Assembly: GCF_002101705.1 (NCBI RefSeq)
Contig: NZ_LQPC01000067.1
Coordinates: 1-38,610, forward strand
Direction: 5' to 3'
DNA from: Mycolicibacterium iranicum
GTDB taxonomy: Bacteria > Actinomycetota > Actinomycetes > Mycobacteriales > Mycobacteriaceae
Length of the DNA stretch: 38,610 bases
Shown piece after piece: positions 15,122-24,310 of the stretch. Position 1 is the first letter of the stretch, and each line of letters opens with the position of its first letter. The position numbers were made by a program, and so were the translations under genes. Below the pieces are notes generated by a model, which saw only the letters and a program-made list of their open reading frames with translations, was not told the DNA's origin and searched no databases.

Positions 15122-16414
15122 ATGACCGTTCGGCAGCGCCTGCACTGGTTGACTTTGCACGGCGTGATCCGCGCACTCACCACGGTCGGGGCCCGCCGAG
15201 GCGATCTGCAGGGCCGGCTTATCGCGGATCCCGCCGCCCGCGCCAACCCCGGCGAGTTCTCCGACGAGATCCGAAGCCACGGGAGGCTCGCCCGCGCCCG
15301 CGCGGCCTGGCTGACAGCCGATCACGCCGTGGTACATCAGGTACTCCGCTCCGATGATTTCGCCGTGACGACGAGCGGCAACTCCCTGCCGTCGCTGCTC
15401 GGCCGGATCGAGGAACGCTTGCGCGCCCGCGACCGCATGCATCCGCTTCTGCCACCGTCGCTGCTGTCAGTAGAGCCGCCCGACCACACCCGCTACCGCA
15501 AGACCGTCTCCTCGGTCTTCACCGCTCGGGCGGTGGCGGCGCTGCAGGAGCGCATCGAGTCGACAGCGGCCGAGCTGATCAAAGATCTCGACGGCGAATC
15601 CGGCGTCGTGGACATCGTCGACCGATACTGCTCGCAGCTGCCGGTGACGGTGATCGGCGACATTCTCGGAGTGCCCGAACATGACCGGCCCAAGATCCTG
15701 CAGTACGGCGAGCTCGCAGCCCCGAGCCTGGACATCGGACTGTCCTGGCCCCAGTTCCTTCGCGTCGAGGAAGGTCTTCACAGCTTCACGGAGTGGTTGA
15801 CACAGCACATTCGAGAGTTGAGGGCCTCGCCGGGAGACGATCTGATGAGCCAGCTGATCGAGGCCAACGACGACGGCACCCGCCTCGACGACTCCGAGCT
15901 GCTCGCCACTGCAGGTCTGGTGCTGGCCGCGGGTTTCGAGACCACGGTCAACCTGCTCGGTAACGGGATCGAGCTGTTGCTCCGCCACCCAGATCAACTC
16001 GACGTGCTGCGCGAACAGCCCGAAGTATGGCCCAACGCCGTCGAGGAGATCCTGCGGCTGGAATCACCAGTGCAGCTCACGGCGCGCATTGCCCTGGCGG
16101 ACAACGAGATTGCGGGACACACGATCCGGGCGGGCGACTCGGTCGTGCTGTATCTGGCCGGCGCCAACCGTGACCCCGACGTCTTCCCGAACCCCCACGC
16201 CTTCGACGTGACCCGCGACAACGCCGGACGGCACCTGTCGTTCTCAGGGGGCCGGCACTTCTGTCTGGGTGCGGCACTCGCCAGATCGGAGGGTGCGGTC
16301 GGCCTACGCACGTTCTTCGATCGCTACCCGGACCCGACCCTGGCCGCTGGCGGCCGTCGACGGGACACCCGCGTCCTGCGTGGATGGGCGACCCTGCCGG
16401 TCGACCTTGGTTAG
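15122..16414 (+). CDS. Cytochrome P450
   Basis: The 430-aa soluble bacterial P450 has the I-helix oxygen-activation motif AAGFETT, the K-helix ExxR (EEILRLE), and the heme-binding loop FSGGRHFCLGAALAR with axial Cys381. Substrate recognition regions give no clear identity. It needs a ferredoxin and reductase, none of which lies in the window. ATG 15122 is preferred over an upstream in-frame start at 15080. It overlaps the PucR-type regulator gene by 8 nt if that gene begins at TTG 16407. The context suggests an initial hydroxylation of a ring compound for the downstream catabolic genes. Confidence 0.93.
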   Translation: MTVRQRLHWLTLHGVIRALTTVGARRGDLQGRLIADPAARANPGEFSDEIRSHGRLARARAAWLTADHAVVHQVLRSDDFAVTTSGNSLPSLLGRIEERLRARDRMHPLLPPSLLSVEPPDHTRYRKTVSSVFTARAVAALQERIESTAAELIKDLDGESGVVDIVDRYCSQLPVTVIGDILGVPEHDRPKILQYGELAAPSLDIGLSWPQFLRVEEGLHSFTEWLTQHIRELRASPGDDLMSQLIEANDDGTRLDDSELLATAGLVLAAGFETTVNLLGNGIELLLRHPDQLDVLREQPEVWPNAVEEILRLESPVQLTARIALADNEIAGHTIRAGDSVVLYLAGANRDPDVFPNPHAFDVTRDNAGRHLSFSGGRHFCLGAALARSEGAVGLRTFFDRYPDPTLAAGGRRRDTRVLRGWATLPVDLG

Positions 16415-17729
16415 CGCAGACCCGCCGCCGCGAATCAAGCCTTGGTTCGCCGCACTCGAACCGCAAGCGCTGCAACCGTTTCCGGATACCTCCGCACTGC
16501 CGGAACGAGCTCAGCAGCTCGCCGAGGCGTTGGGCCCCGGCCCCGCCGGCTGGGCCGTCGAACTGGGTGCGTTAATGGCGTCGCGCGTCACCGCCGCAAT
16601 ACCCGAGCTGGCGGTGGATGTCGTCGCAGATGAGGTCGCCAGGGGGTGCGAAGCTGTCGCGCTGGGTGCGTTGTCCCTGGTCGCCCTCGACGATGACGTG
16701 GCGTTCGCGAAGATGCCCGAGATCCTTGCGGGTCCAATGGAAGTGGTCGCGCGCGGCATCGGTATCGAACACATGCTGCGGAGCATCCATCTCGCGCACT
16801 CCACAGCGGTCGCGTTCTTGCTCGACGCAGCCGAACGTCTCGTGCCGGAGGCGGAGCGGTTTTCCGAGATGCGGCGCATCAACGAGGTGCTGTTCGGCAT
16901 CGTCGACATCCTCACCACCCGCATGGCCGAGGAGTACACGCGTGCCCACGAGGAATGGTTGGCGAGTTCAGTGGCGCTCCGCATGCAGATCGTGGAGGAC
17001 GTGCTGGCGGGAAACCCGGTGCCCACCGACCGGGCCGTTCGGGTGCTCGGCTACGACCTGAACCGCTGGCACCTCGGGATCATCGTCTGGACCGGAGCGG
17101 CGGAACCCGCAGAACCGGCGCAGCTGAGGGCTGTTGCGGCGGAGACGCTCGCCGCGGCAGGGTGCGCGTCGACGCTCGTCCTTCCCGTCGGTGCACAGCG
17201 GGTGTGGGCCTGGGGTTCACGGACGACGACACCCCCCGACGCCGTGACGCCCCTGGCTTCCCCGCCGCCGGGCATTCGTCTCGCGATCGGGACAGCGGGC
17301 GCAGGAACAGACGGCTTCCGCCAAACCCACCAACGCGCAGCCGAAGTGGCCAGGCTCGGCTCGATGTCGACGCGTCAGGCCCGCGTATACCGGTATGAGG
17401 ACCTGGACATCGTGGCGATGCTCAGCACCGACCTGGCCGCCGCCCGGGAGTTCGTCGCGCGCGAACTAGGGGACCTCGCGGGCAGCGCCGAGGCAGTCAG
17501 AACCGTACGTGAGACCCTCAAGTGCTACCTCGACCGGGACAGAAGCCTTGCCGGCGCCGCGGCCCATCTGCAGGTCGCCAGGAACACCGTCGCCTACCGC
17601 GTCCAACGCGCCGAGCAGCTGCGCGGCCGGCCCGCGACGGTTCGCCGCCTGCAGTTGCACGCAGCGCTTGCCCTCGTGGACGAGCTCGGTGACGTGGTAC
17701 TGGGACCGGCGTCGCACTCCTTGGACTGA
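16407..17729 (+). CDS. PucR/CdaR-type transcriptional regulator
   Basis: The product is about 440 aa. It has a helical N-terminal half, a central CdaR/GGDEF-like region (about 190-320, with WHLGIIVWTG and IRLAIGTAG), and a C-terminal PucR-type HTH (TLKCYLDRDRSLAGAAAHLQ then ARNTVAYRVQRAEQL). Family members are usually activators of catabolic genes and respond to a pathway metabolite. The start is uncertain: TTG 16407 gives an 8-nt overlap with the P450 stop, and GTG 16380 is another choice. It precedes the FAH gene by 110 nt, a gap that could hold the promoter it controls. Confidence 0.87.
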   Translation: MVSADPPPRIKPWFAALEPQALQPFPDTSALPERAQQLAEALGPGPAGWAVELGALMASRVTAAIPELAVDVVADEVARGCEAVALGALSLVALDDDVAFAKMPEILAGPMEVVARGIGIEHMLRSIHLAHSTAVAFLLDAAERLVPEAERFSEMRRINEVLFGIVDILTTRMAEEYTRAHEEWLASSVALRMQIVEDVLAGNPVPTDRAVRVLGYDLNRWHLGIIVWTGAAEPAEPAQLRAVAAETLAAAGCASTLVLPVGAQRVWAWGSRTTTPPDAVTPLASPPPGIRLAIGTAGAGTDGFRQTHQRAAEVARLGSMSTRQARVYRYEDLDIVAMLSTDLAAAREFVARELGDLAGSAEAVRTVRETLKCYLDRDRSLAGAAAHLQVARNTVAYRVQRAEQLRGRPATVRRLQLHAALALVDELGDVVLGPASHSLD

Positions 17730-17839
17730 GGTCTGACGCGGGCGGTGCGATCTTGGACGCGAGGCCAGGTGTCAGAGGTCTGCCTCGCTGTTGACTTGGC
17801 ATCGAGCCGGTCGAGCGACCGGCAGATCGGGAGTCGTCG

Positions 17840-18793
17840 ATGGTCGTCCACCTCGTTCGATACGCGCACACCGAACGCGCGTCGTGGGGCGTCCTCACCG
17901 GTGAGCGCATCTCGCCCCTGAGCGGAGACTATCCGCGCACCGCGGACCTGATCGACCGCGGCCGGCCCGACTGGACCTCGGCTGCAGCGCGCCCTGGGGA
18001 CATCGGGCTGGCCGACGTCGATGTTCTCTCCCCCGTTACCGTTCCGTGCCGGGTGATGTGCCAGGGCGCCAACTACCGTCAGCACGCCATCGAATCTGGA
18101 ATGGACCCGGACGCACGCGAATTCAACTTGTTCTTCGACAAGACCGATGCGGCCGTCACCGGACCGTGCGACCCTGTCACCCGCCCGGCGCACGTCACAC
18201 TTCTCGACTACGAGATCGAACTCGCGCTGGTGCTGCGCGCCAAGGTAGACGCGCCCGTCACCGTTACCGCCGAGAACCTGCCCGAGTACGTCTTCGGCGT
18301 GACCGTCGCCAACGACCTCTCGGCCCGTGACGTCCAGCTGCCGCAAGGACAATTCCTGAAAGGCAAGAGCTATCGCGGATTCTGTCCGCTAGGGCCGGTG
18401 CTCGCGGTCCTCGAGCCCGACGATTTCCCGTTGCTCGACGATCTGGAGCTGCGACTGGAGGTCAACGGGTCACTGCGACAAAGCGACAACACCGCGAACA
18501 TGCTCTACAAACCGGCCGAAACACTCACGGAGATGAGCGAATTCTGCAACTCCGATCCTGGTGACGTCCTGTTGACTGGCACACCGCACGGCATCGTTGC
18601 GGGATCGCCACCCGCCGTGGTCCGCCGGCTCGCCACGGCGCTGCTGCCCGAACACAAACTGTGGGCGGCCTTCGTGAAGATGAACCAGCGCAAGCCCTAT
18701 CTGCGTCCCGGTGACGTCGTGACGGCGTCGATCCGCAACGCCGCCGGAACACTCGACCTGGGCACACAGCGCACCACCATCACCGATCGCTGA
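17840..18793 (+). CDS. Fumarylacetoacetate hydrolase family protein
   Basis: The 317-aa FAH-fold enzyme has metal-binding acids in LLDYEIELALVL (ExE) and VTVANDLSARDVQ (Asp), followed by KGKSYRGFCPLGP and a C-terminal LLTGTPHGIVAG. Members hydrolyse or decarboxylate acylpyruvates and ring-cleavage products, giving a 2-oxoacid and a carboxylic acid. A position next to a dioxygenase-like and a monooxygenase gene supports a role after ring opening. The start ATG 17840 gives the expected N-terminus (a short FAH N-terminal domain). The VOC gene begins 14 nt downstream, so these are probably one operon. Confidence 0.92.
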   Translation: MVVHLVRYAHTERASWGVLTGERISPLSGDYPRTADLIDRGRPDWTSAAARPGDIGLADVDVLSPVTVPCRVMCQGANYRQHAIESGMDPDAREFNLFFDKTDAAVTGPCDPVTRPAHVTLLDYEIELALVLRAKVDAPVTVTAENLPEYVFGVTVANDLSARDVQLPQGQFLKGKSYRGFCPLGPVLAVLEPDDFPLLDDLELRLEVNGSLRQSDNTANMLYKPAETLTEMSEFCNSDPGDVLLTGTPHGIVAGSPPAVVRRLATALLPEHKLWAAFVKMNQRKPYLRPGDVVTASIRNAAGTLDLGTQRTTITDR

Positions 18794-18807
18794 AGGGATT
18801 CGCATCC

Positions 18808-19497
18808 ATGAGCGCCACACCCCATCCGCTGCAACCGAACGACCAGGGCGATGAGGACACCACCACGACGGCACCGGATCTCGACGATCTGCCGGATCGA
18901 CTGGTACCCGACTTCATCGCGCACTGGGTCGTCAAGACGGCGCGCAGTACCGAGATGATCGAGTGGTACGGCCACGTATTCGGTGCCCGCGTGGTCCACG
19001 AAGACAGCCAGATCGCCTTCCTCACGTGGGATCACGAGAGCCATCGGCTGGCCCTGGTCAAACTCCCGCCGCCGGTGCGCTACGCGTTTCCCCTCTCGCG
19101 GTGGCGCAGGAAGACCTACGGCATCGACCACTTGGCCTTCACGTTCGTCTCGGTCGAGAAGCTCCTGCTGACCTACGAACGCCTCAAAGGCGTTGGCATA
19201 AAGCCGGTGTGGGCCATCAACCACGGACCTACGACCAGCCTCTACTACGAGGATCCGGAGGGAATCCGGCTGGAGTTCCAGACCGAGAACTTTCCTACCG
19301 CGCAGCAGACCGCGGACTACTTCAACAGCCGCGAATTCGACGACAATCCGATCGGCACCAACATCGATCCCGACTACCTTCTCGAGCAGTTGCGCGCCGG
19401 CGTCGACACCGAGCATCTTCTCGCTCGGGGGGCTGGCACTCGCCCGGGCACCAAGCAGCGGTCCAACAAGCGGACTCTCACCTGGAAGACGCTGTGA
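18808..19497 (+). CDS. VOC-superfamily protein, extradiol dioxygenase-like
   Basis: The 229-aa vicinal-oxygen-chelate protein has two beta-alpha-beta-beta-beta modules. Candidate metal ligands are the His in FIAHWVVKTA (near residue 38), the His in GIDHLAFTF (near 109), and the Glu in GIRLEFQTENF (near 154). This is the His-His-Glu pattern of type I extradiol dioxygenases and glyoxalase-type enzymes. YYEDPEGIRLEF is strongly characteristic. It is shorter than two-domain dioxygenases, as in the single-domain type. The first 30 residues are acidic and low complexity. ATG 18808 follows an AAGGG site. The neighbours suggest ring cleavage of a catechol-like intermediate. Confidence 0.88.
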   Translation: MSATPHPLQPNDQGDEDTTTTAPDLDDLPDRLVPDFIAHWVVKTARSTEMIEWYGHVFGARVVHEDSQIAFLTWDHESHRLALVKLPPPVRYAFPLSRWRRKTYGIDHLAFTFVSVEKLLLTYERLKGVGIKPVWAINHGPTTSLYYEDPEGIRLEFQTENFPTAQQTADYFNSREFDDNPIGTNIDPDYLLEQLRAGVDTEHLLARGAGTRPGTKQRSNKRTLTWKTL

Positions 19498-19500
19498 CAC

Positions 19501-21300
19501 ATGGCTGATAGACCGATCGTGATCGTTGGAGCCGGCGCTGCGGGGTCGACCATTGCACTGCTGTTGGCGCGCTATGGCATCGCCAGCATGCTCGTCGAGG
19601 AGCGTCAGGACCCGCGCCTGCATCCGGCCGCGCATGTCATCAACGCCCGGACGTTGGAGATCTGGAACCAGGCTGCCCCGGACCTGGGCACCTCGCTCGA
19701 CACGATCACACCGCCGATCGACACCGTCAACATCATCCGCTGGTGTACCGACGTCCGCTCCGATCCGATCGGCGAGATCGATCTGCTCTCCCAACCGGAC
19801 CGACTCGCGGAAGTCCGCTCGCACAGTCGTCATCTCATCTCGCACATCGGTCAGCATCTGCTCATGCCGAAGCTGTGGGACGCGGTCGACAACGAGCCCC
19901 TCGTCGACTTCCGCCGCGGCTACCGGGCTGAAATTCTTGGCAGCAGAGTGCTTCTGCGCTCGCAGGGCAGCGAGGACGACGCGGTCGTGCCACGTTTCGT
20001 CATCGCCGCCGACGGCGCGAACAGCACCCTGCGCGATACCGCAGGAATCACGATGACAGGCCCCGTGCTCGCCCACATGGGCAGTGTCTTCTTCCACGCC
20101 CCCGGCCTGTACCCGGAGGGTGCGAGCAGGCCGCTACTCAGCTGGATCTACCACCCACGCTTCAGCGGCGTGATGATCGCGCACGCCGACGACGACTACA
20201 TCCTGATGACACCGTATCTGCATGCCGCACAACCGATCGCCCGCGACAGCCGACGCTACTGGGACACGATGCTGCCCGACGTGATCGGCTCCGCCGATTA
20301 TCAGATCCGCTCGACGGGCACGTGGACGATGACCCAGCAGATCGCCGATCGATTCCGCCAAGGCCCGCTCCTGCTGATCGGCGATGCAGCCCACCGGTTT
20401 CCGCACACCGGCGGATTCGGTCTCAACAGCGGGGTGCAGGACGCCCACAACCTTGCGTGGAAGCTCGCCGCGGTCTTGTACGACGGCGCGCCGGAATCGC
20501 TCCTGGACACCTACGAGATTGAGCGGCGGCCGGTGATCGAGAGATTCGCCGCGCAGAGCACGCAAAACCACTTCGCGCTCGACCACGTCACCGCGCCCAT
20601 AGGTATCACCAATCGGTCGCTGCACCGGGCGACGGAGATCATCGGCAAGCTGCCGCTGGACTGGTTGCCCGACGCCGTGGTCGGGCGGGTCGCGGATGTC
20701 CTGGTCGCCGCCCAGACGTCACGTACGCGGCGTCTGCTGCGGCACGGTGCCCGCAGCGCGCGGTTGCGGCTGACGATGGCCGAGGCCATCCCGGGGCAGG
20801 AGGAACACTTCGTCGCCAGTGGCCTGGAGTTCGGCTACGCCTACCAGAGTGCGTTGATCGATGAGTCCGAAGGCCGTTGCCCCGATGGAGACGTCGGGCT
20901 GTATCACCCGACCACGCATCCCGGGGCGCGCCTCCCGCACGTGATCATCCCGTCGCACGACGGCGTCGAGAGGTCCACCCACGACGCCATCCGGCACACG
21001 GGACTCACCTTGTTCACCGCCGACTCGCGGCAATGGACGGAAGCCCTCGCAGAACATCCCGTCGCCGTGCCGCTCGCCGTCGTCGGCGTCCCCCGTGCTG
21101 AGGCTCTGTTGGAGGTGGGCGACCACGGAGCGGTCGTCGTGAGGCCCGACGGCCACGTGGTGTGGCGGACCCGAACCGGTCCGTCGTCGATCGATCGACT
21201 CGTGACATTCATCGATCGCGCCTGGCGTGATGTCTACGGCCACGCGAGCGCGCATCATGGTGAAGATTGCACCGAGCGTCGAGGACAGGTGACATCATGA
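19501..21300 (+). CDS. FAD-dependent aromatic monooxygenase (PheA/TfdB/MhpA type)
   Basis: This is a 599-aa class A flavoprotein hydroxylase. The FAD motif VIVGAGAAGSTIALLLARYG is at the N-terminus, the DG-type motif FVIAADGANSTLRD lies near 175, and the GD motif LLIGDAAHRFPHTGGFG precedes LNSGVQDAHNLAWKL. The C-terminal 150 residues look like the thioredoxin-like domain seen in phenol hydroxylases (with TRTGPSSIDRLVTFIDRAW at the end). It should use NAD(P)H and O2 to hydroxylate an aromatic ring. It begins 3 nt after the VOC gene and overlaps the E1-like gene by ATGA, so the three are translated together. Confidence 0.92.
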   Translation: MADRPIVIVGAGAAGSTIALLLARYGIASMLVEERQDPRLHPAAHVINARTLEIWNQAAPDLGTSLDTITPPIDTVNIIRWCTDVRSDPIGEIDLLSQPDRLAEVRSHSRHLISHIGQHLLMPKLWDAVDNEPLVDFRRGYRAEILGSRVLLRSQGSEDDAVVPRFVIAADGANSTLRDTAGITMTGPVLAHMGSVFFHAPGLYPEGASRPLLSWIYHPRFSGVMIAHADDDYILMTPYLHAAQPIARDSRRYWDTMLPDVIGSADYQIRSTGTWTMTQQIADRFRQGPLLLIGDAAHRFPHTGGFGLNSGVQDAHNLAWKLAAVLYDGAPESLLDTYEIERRPVIERFAAQSTQNHFALDHVTAPIGITNRSLHRATEIIGKLPLDWLPDAVVGRVADVLVAAQTSRTRRLLRHGARSARLRLTMAEAIPGQEEHFVASGLEFGYAYQSALIDESEGRCPDGDVGLYHPTTHPGARLPHVIIPSHDGVERSTHDAIRHTGLTLFTADSRQWTEALAEHPVAVPLAVVGVPRAEALLEVGDHGAVVVRPDGHVVWRTRTGPSSIDRLVTFIDRAWRDVYGHASAHHGEDCTERRGQVTS

Positions 21301-23630
21301 CGATCGCCCACCCTTCCGGACCCGTGCCCCGAACCGACGATGCCGCGACGCTGCCGGACCTGGAAGCAATCGCCTCCCGTGTGCTGTGGCTCTCGACGGC
21401 GATGGTGCACCACGCCAACCGGGTACGCCCCAACCCCAGCGGCATGAAAGTCGGCGGCCACCAGGCGTCGTCGGCGTCGATCGTGGGCATTATGACCTCG
21501 CTGTACTTCGGACGACTCCGGGCCGGGGACAGGGTGTCCGTCAAGCCTCATGCGTCTCCGGTGCTGCACAGCATCAACTACCTGCTCGGGACTCTCGACG
21601 AGCAGCACATGACGAGCCTGCGGGAATTCGGTGGCCTGCAGAGCTATCCGAGTCGTACGAAGGACCCCGATCCGGTCGACTACTCGACGGGATCGGTGGG
21701 CATCGGTGCGACGGCGCCGATCTGGGCCACGTTCGCACGCCGCTACGTCGACACGGTGTTCGGCGGCAGCGGAACCGGCCGCCAGTACTCGCTCGTCGGT
21801 GACGCGGAGCTCGACGAGGGTGCGATATGGGAAGCCGTGCTGGATCCGGTGGTGCCCGAGCTCGGCGAAATCGTCTGGATCGTCGACATGAATCGCCAGT
21901 CGCTCGACCGCGTCGTCCCCCATATTGCCTCCGGACGGCTGGAGGCCATGTTCACCGCCGCGGGATGGCAGGTGCTCACCGTGAAATTCGGGACACTCCT
22001 GGACGCGCTGTTCCTCCGCAGTGGCGGCGACGACCTGCGGACCCGGATCGTAACCATGCCCAACGCTGAATACCAACGGCTGCTGCGCTGTTCGGCCGAC
22101 GAATTACGCACCAGGTTGCCCGGCACCGGCCCGGAGTCCGCCGGAGTGGCCGCGCTGATCGCCGACCTCGACGACGCCACCCTGATCCGGGCGGTCGCGA
22201 ATCTCGGCGGCCACGACCTCACCACGCTGTTGGACGCCTACGACCAGATCGACGATACCCGGCCCACGGTGATCCTCGCCTACACCATCAAGGGATTCGG
22301 CCTCCCCACCCAGGGGCACCCGCAGAATCACTCGTCACTGCTGACCGACGACCAATTCGTCGAACTGGCTTGGACTCTGGGTGAAGATCCCGAGCAGCCC
22401 TTCCGACGGTTCGACCCTCAATCGTCTCCCGGCCGGCTCTGTCGACGGGTCTCCGAACGGATGCGGCGAGAACCCATCACTGCCGTAGAGCCACCGCCGG
22501 TCCCGGCCGATATCGGGCGCAACCCGCCCGCGGTGACCAACACCCAGAGCGCACTGGGGCGCACGTTACTCGACCTGACGCGAGAAGCGCCCGACGTGGC
22601 GCGACGGATCGTCACCGTGAGTCCGGACGTCAGCTCCAGCACCAATCTGGCCGGGTGGCTCAACAAGGTGGGCGTCTGGTCACCGTCGGAACGGCCCGAC
22701 TGGTTCGCCGACGACTCCGACACGATCATGCATTGGCGCGAGAATCCGAGCGGGCAGCACATGGAGCTCGGCATCGCCGAGGTGAACCTGGTCGGATTGC
22801 TGGGCGAGCTGGGCGCCACCTGGAGTCGGTGGGGCCAGCCCCTCCTTCCCATCGGCGTGCTCTACGACCCGTTCGTCGAACGCGCGCTCGAACCGTGGTC
22901 CTTCGGCATCTACGCCGGAGGCCAGTCCATCCTCGTCGGTACACCGTCCGGGGTCACCCTTGCCGCGGAAGGGGGCGCGCACCAGTCGATCACGACCCCG
23001 TCCATCGGACTAGAGCAACCGGGCTGCGTCAGTTATGAGCCGGCGTTCGCCGCGGAGGTCGAGTGGATTCTGCTCGAGTGCCTCAGCCGACTGGGAAAGC
23101 CCGGTGGGACGTCGTCCTACCTGCGACTGTCAACTCGACCCGTTCGCCAGGAACTGGCCGCCATCCCCACGGATCCGGCAGCCCGGGAGCGACGTCGACG
23201 ACACGTGCTCGCCGGCGCGTACACCTTGCGGCCGGCCGCCAAGCCCGCGGTGTGCATCGTGACGATGGGCGCGTTGGTCACCGAGGCCTTGGCCGCGGCG
23301 GACCGGCTCGCCGAGATGGGTGTCGAGGCTGAGGTCATCTGCGTGACGAGCCCCGATCTGCTCTACCGCGCTGTCCGTGCCCGCGACGGCCTCGCGGTAG
23401 GGCAATCCGCGATCCTCGACCAGGTGTTCCCACCCGACCGGGCAGCGTCGATGGTCACCGTGCTCGACGGGCATCCCCACACCCTTGCCTTTCTCGCCAC
23501 CATCAACCGTGTGCAATGTAAGTCGTTGGGCGTCAGCGAGTTCGGCCAGGTAGGCGACCTCGACTCTGTCTACCGCCACCACGGCATCGACACCGACAGC
23601 ATCATCAGGGCAGCGCTGGACGTCTGCTGA
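21297..23630 (+). CDS. TPP-dependent E1-like enzyme (AceE/transketolase superfamily)
   Basis: The 777-aa thiamine-diphosphate enzyme is related to homodimeric pyruvate dehydrogenase E1. The N-terminal TPP part shows HASPVLHSINYLLG, YSTGSVGIGATAPIW and the cofactor motif GDAELDEGAIWEA, then IVDMNRQSLD. The C-terminal transketolase-like part includes HMELGIAEVNLVGLLGELG and HQSITTPSIGLEQPG. It is shorter than AceE (about 900 aa) and no E2/E3 genes are near. It may decarboxylate the 2-oxoacid released by the FAH enzyme, yielding an acyl-CoA via a distant E2, or act as a stand-alone decarboxylase/ligase. ATG 21297 gives an ATGA overlap with the monooxygenase and follows GAGGACAGG. Confidence 0.87.
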   Translation: MTIAHPSGPVPRTDDAATLPDLEAIASRVLWLSTAMVHHANRVRPNPSGMKVGGHQASSASIVGIMTSLYFGRLRAGDRVSVKPHASPVLHSINYLLGTLDEQHMTSLREFGGLQSYPSRTKDPDPVDYSTGSVGIGATAPIWATFARRYVDTVFGGSGTGRQYSLVGDAELDEGAIWEAVLDPVVPELGEIVWIVDMNRQSLDRVVPHIASGRLEAMFTAAGWQVLTVKFGTLLDALFLRSGGDDLRTRIVTMPNAEYQRLLRCSADELRTRLPGTGPESAGVAALIADLDDATLIRAVANLGGHDLTTLLDAYDQIDDTRPTVILAYTIKGFGLPTQGHPQNHSSLLTDDQFVELAWTLGEDPEQPFRRFDPQSSPGRLCRRVSERMRREPITAVEPPPVPADIGRNPPAVTNTQSALGRTLLDLTREAPDVARRIVTVSPDVSSSTNLAGWLNKVGVWSPSERPDWFADDSDTIMHWRENPSGQHMELGIAEVNLVGLLGELGATWSRWGQPLLPIGVLYDPFVERALEPWSFGIYAGGQSILVGTPSGVTLAAEGGAHQSITTPSIGLEQPGCVSYEPAFAAEVEWILLECLSRLGKPGGTSSYLRLSTRPVRQELAAIPTDPAARERRRRHVLAGAYTLRPAAKPAVCIVTMGALVTEALAAADRLAEMGVEAEVICVTSPDLLYRAVRARDGLAVGQSAILDQVFPPDRAASMVTVLDGHPHTLAFLATINRVQCKSLGVSEFGQVGDLDSVYRHHGIDTDSIIRAALDVC

Positions 23631-23647
23631 CATCGGGTCATCGCACA

Positions 23648-23820
23648 CGGCGGATCCGACACCATGCGCCATCTAGCTACGGGCGGGATCCGCCATCTTT
23701 GAGTGAACCTACAGCCATGTAGGTTCCACTCGCACGTGGCGGATACCAGCTCCCCTGCCTGCGCTTCTCCCGGATTCCGCTCCAGATGGCGGATGCGAAA
23801 TTCCGTTCTCGGTGGCGGAT
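23648..23820. repeat. Cluster of GGCGGAT(C) short repeats
   Basis: The core GGCGGAT occurs at 23649-23655, inverted at 23688-23694, and direct at 23738-23744, 23788-23794 and 23814-23820. Three of the direct or inverted copies share TGGCGGAT, and flanking bases such as CAGATGGCGGATGCG or GGATCCGCCATC extend some matches. The inverted copy and the one at 23738 flank the hairpin at 23701-23731, producing a nested palindromic structure. Spacings (50 and 26 bp) are irregular. This resembles a REP-like extragenic palindromic element rather than a CRISPR array. Confidence 0.55.
23701..23731 (+). terminator. Strong hairpin downstream of the catabolic operon
   Basis: GAGTG-AACCTAC pairs with GTAGGTT-C-CACTC, a 12-bp stem with one bulged C and an AGCCAT loop. 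It starts 70 nt after the E1-like stop. It lacks a U-tract, which is common for actinobacterial terminators. It could equally be the centre of the surrounding repeat element. Confidence 0.55.
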
Positions 23821-23941
23821 CCTAGAACCGGACGGTTGTCCAGGTCGTGATCGCTCACCAGTATCGAGGCGACCAGCCTTGGCGGGAACACCAGCAGTAG
23901 TTCGGAACTAAGTAGATCTGAGACAAACGCAGACCACGTTC

Positions 23942-24310
23942 GGACTGTCGTGGTTCGCCAGGACTTTGCCCAATCCGCGTCCGGCCACCCCAGCGCCGAA
24001 GGCGGTGGTCGGTGACTTCTCCCGCATGCTCGGATACTGCGACGCAGGCCAACCGTTCACGACCACGAGCGGTACAGTCACCCAGCATTGGACACCCACC
24101 GCCGTCACCACCGACGCCACCGACCCGCTGAGCACGGCGACCCGGGTGGGCGCTGGCGCCACCCGCCAGGAGCCACCCGCTCGTAGCTGTTATCACGCGG
24201 CGCTCGCCCGCGCCAATGTGACCGTGGAATCCATCGTGTGCGGTGACACTGATTCCGCCGCGGCCGCCAACCAGCTCGTCGACCGGATCAGCGCCAAGCT
24301 TCCGCGCTAA
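23942..24310 (+). pseudogene. Remnant resembling a PknH-like extracellular sensor domain
   Basis: An open frame of about 120 residues lacks a proper start; the frame is closed by a stop at 23909-23911 and the best in-frame start is a poor TTG at 23966. Its C-terminal part, with CYHAALARANVTVESIVCG and ANQLVDRISAKLPR, resembles the end of the extracellular domain of mycobacterial PknH-like proteins and related lipoproteins, in which a Cys pair and an AANQI-like helix close the domain. An upstream LGYCDAGQPFTTTSG and QHW would correspond to the earlier Cys and Trp strand. No kinase domain, signal peptide or lipobox is present. It is probably a truncated relic; identification is from pattern memory only. 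Confidence 0.4.

Noticed and set aside
18697..20097. Minus-strand open frame of 466 codons over the FAH, VOC and monooxygenase genes
   Set aside because: It crosses three well-supported plus-strand genes and shows no domain; a high-GC antisense artefact.
23648..23820. Possible CRISPR array
   Set aside because: The repeated unit is only 7-8 bp, spacing is irregular, one copy is inverted, and there are no cas genes.
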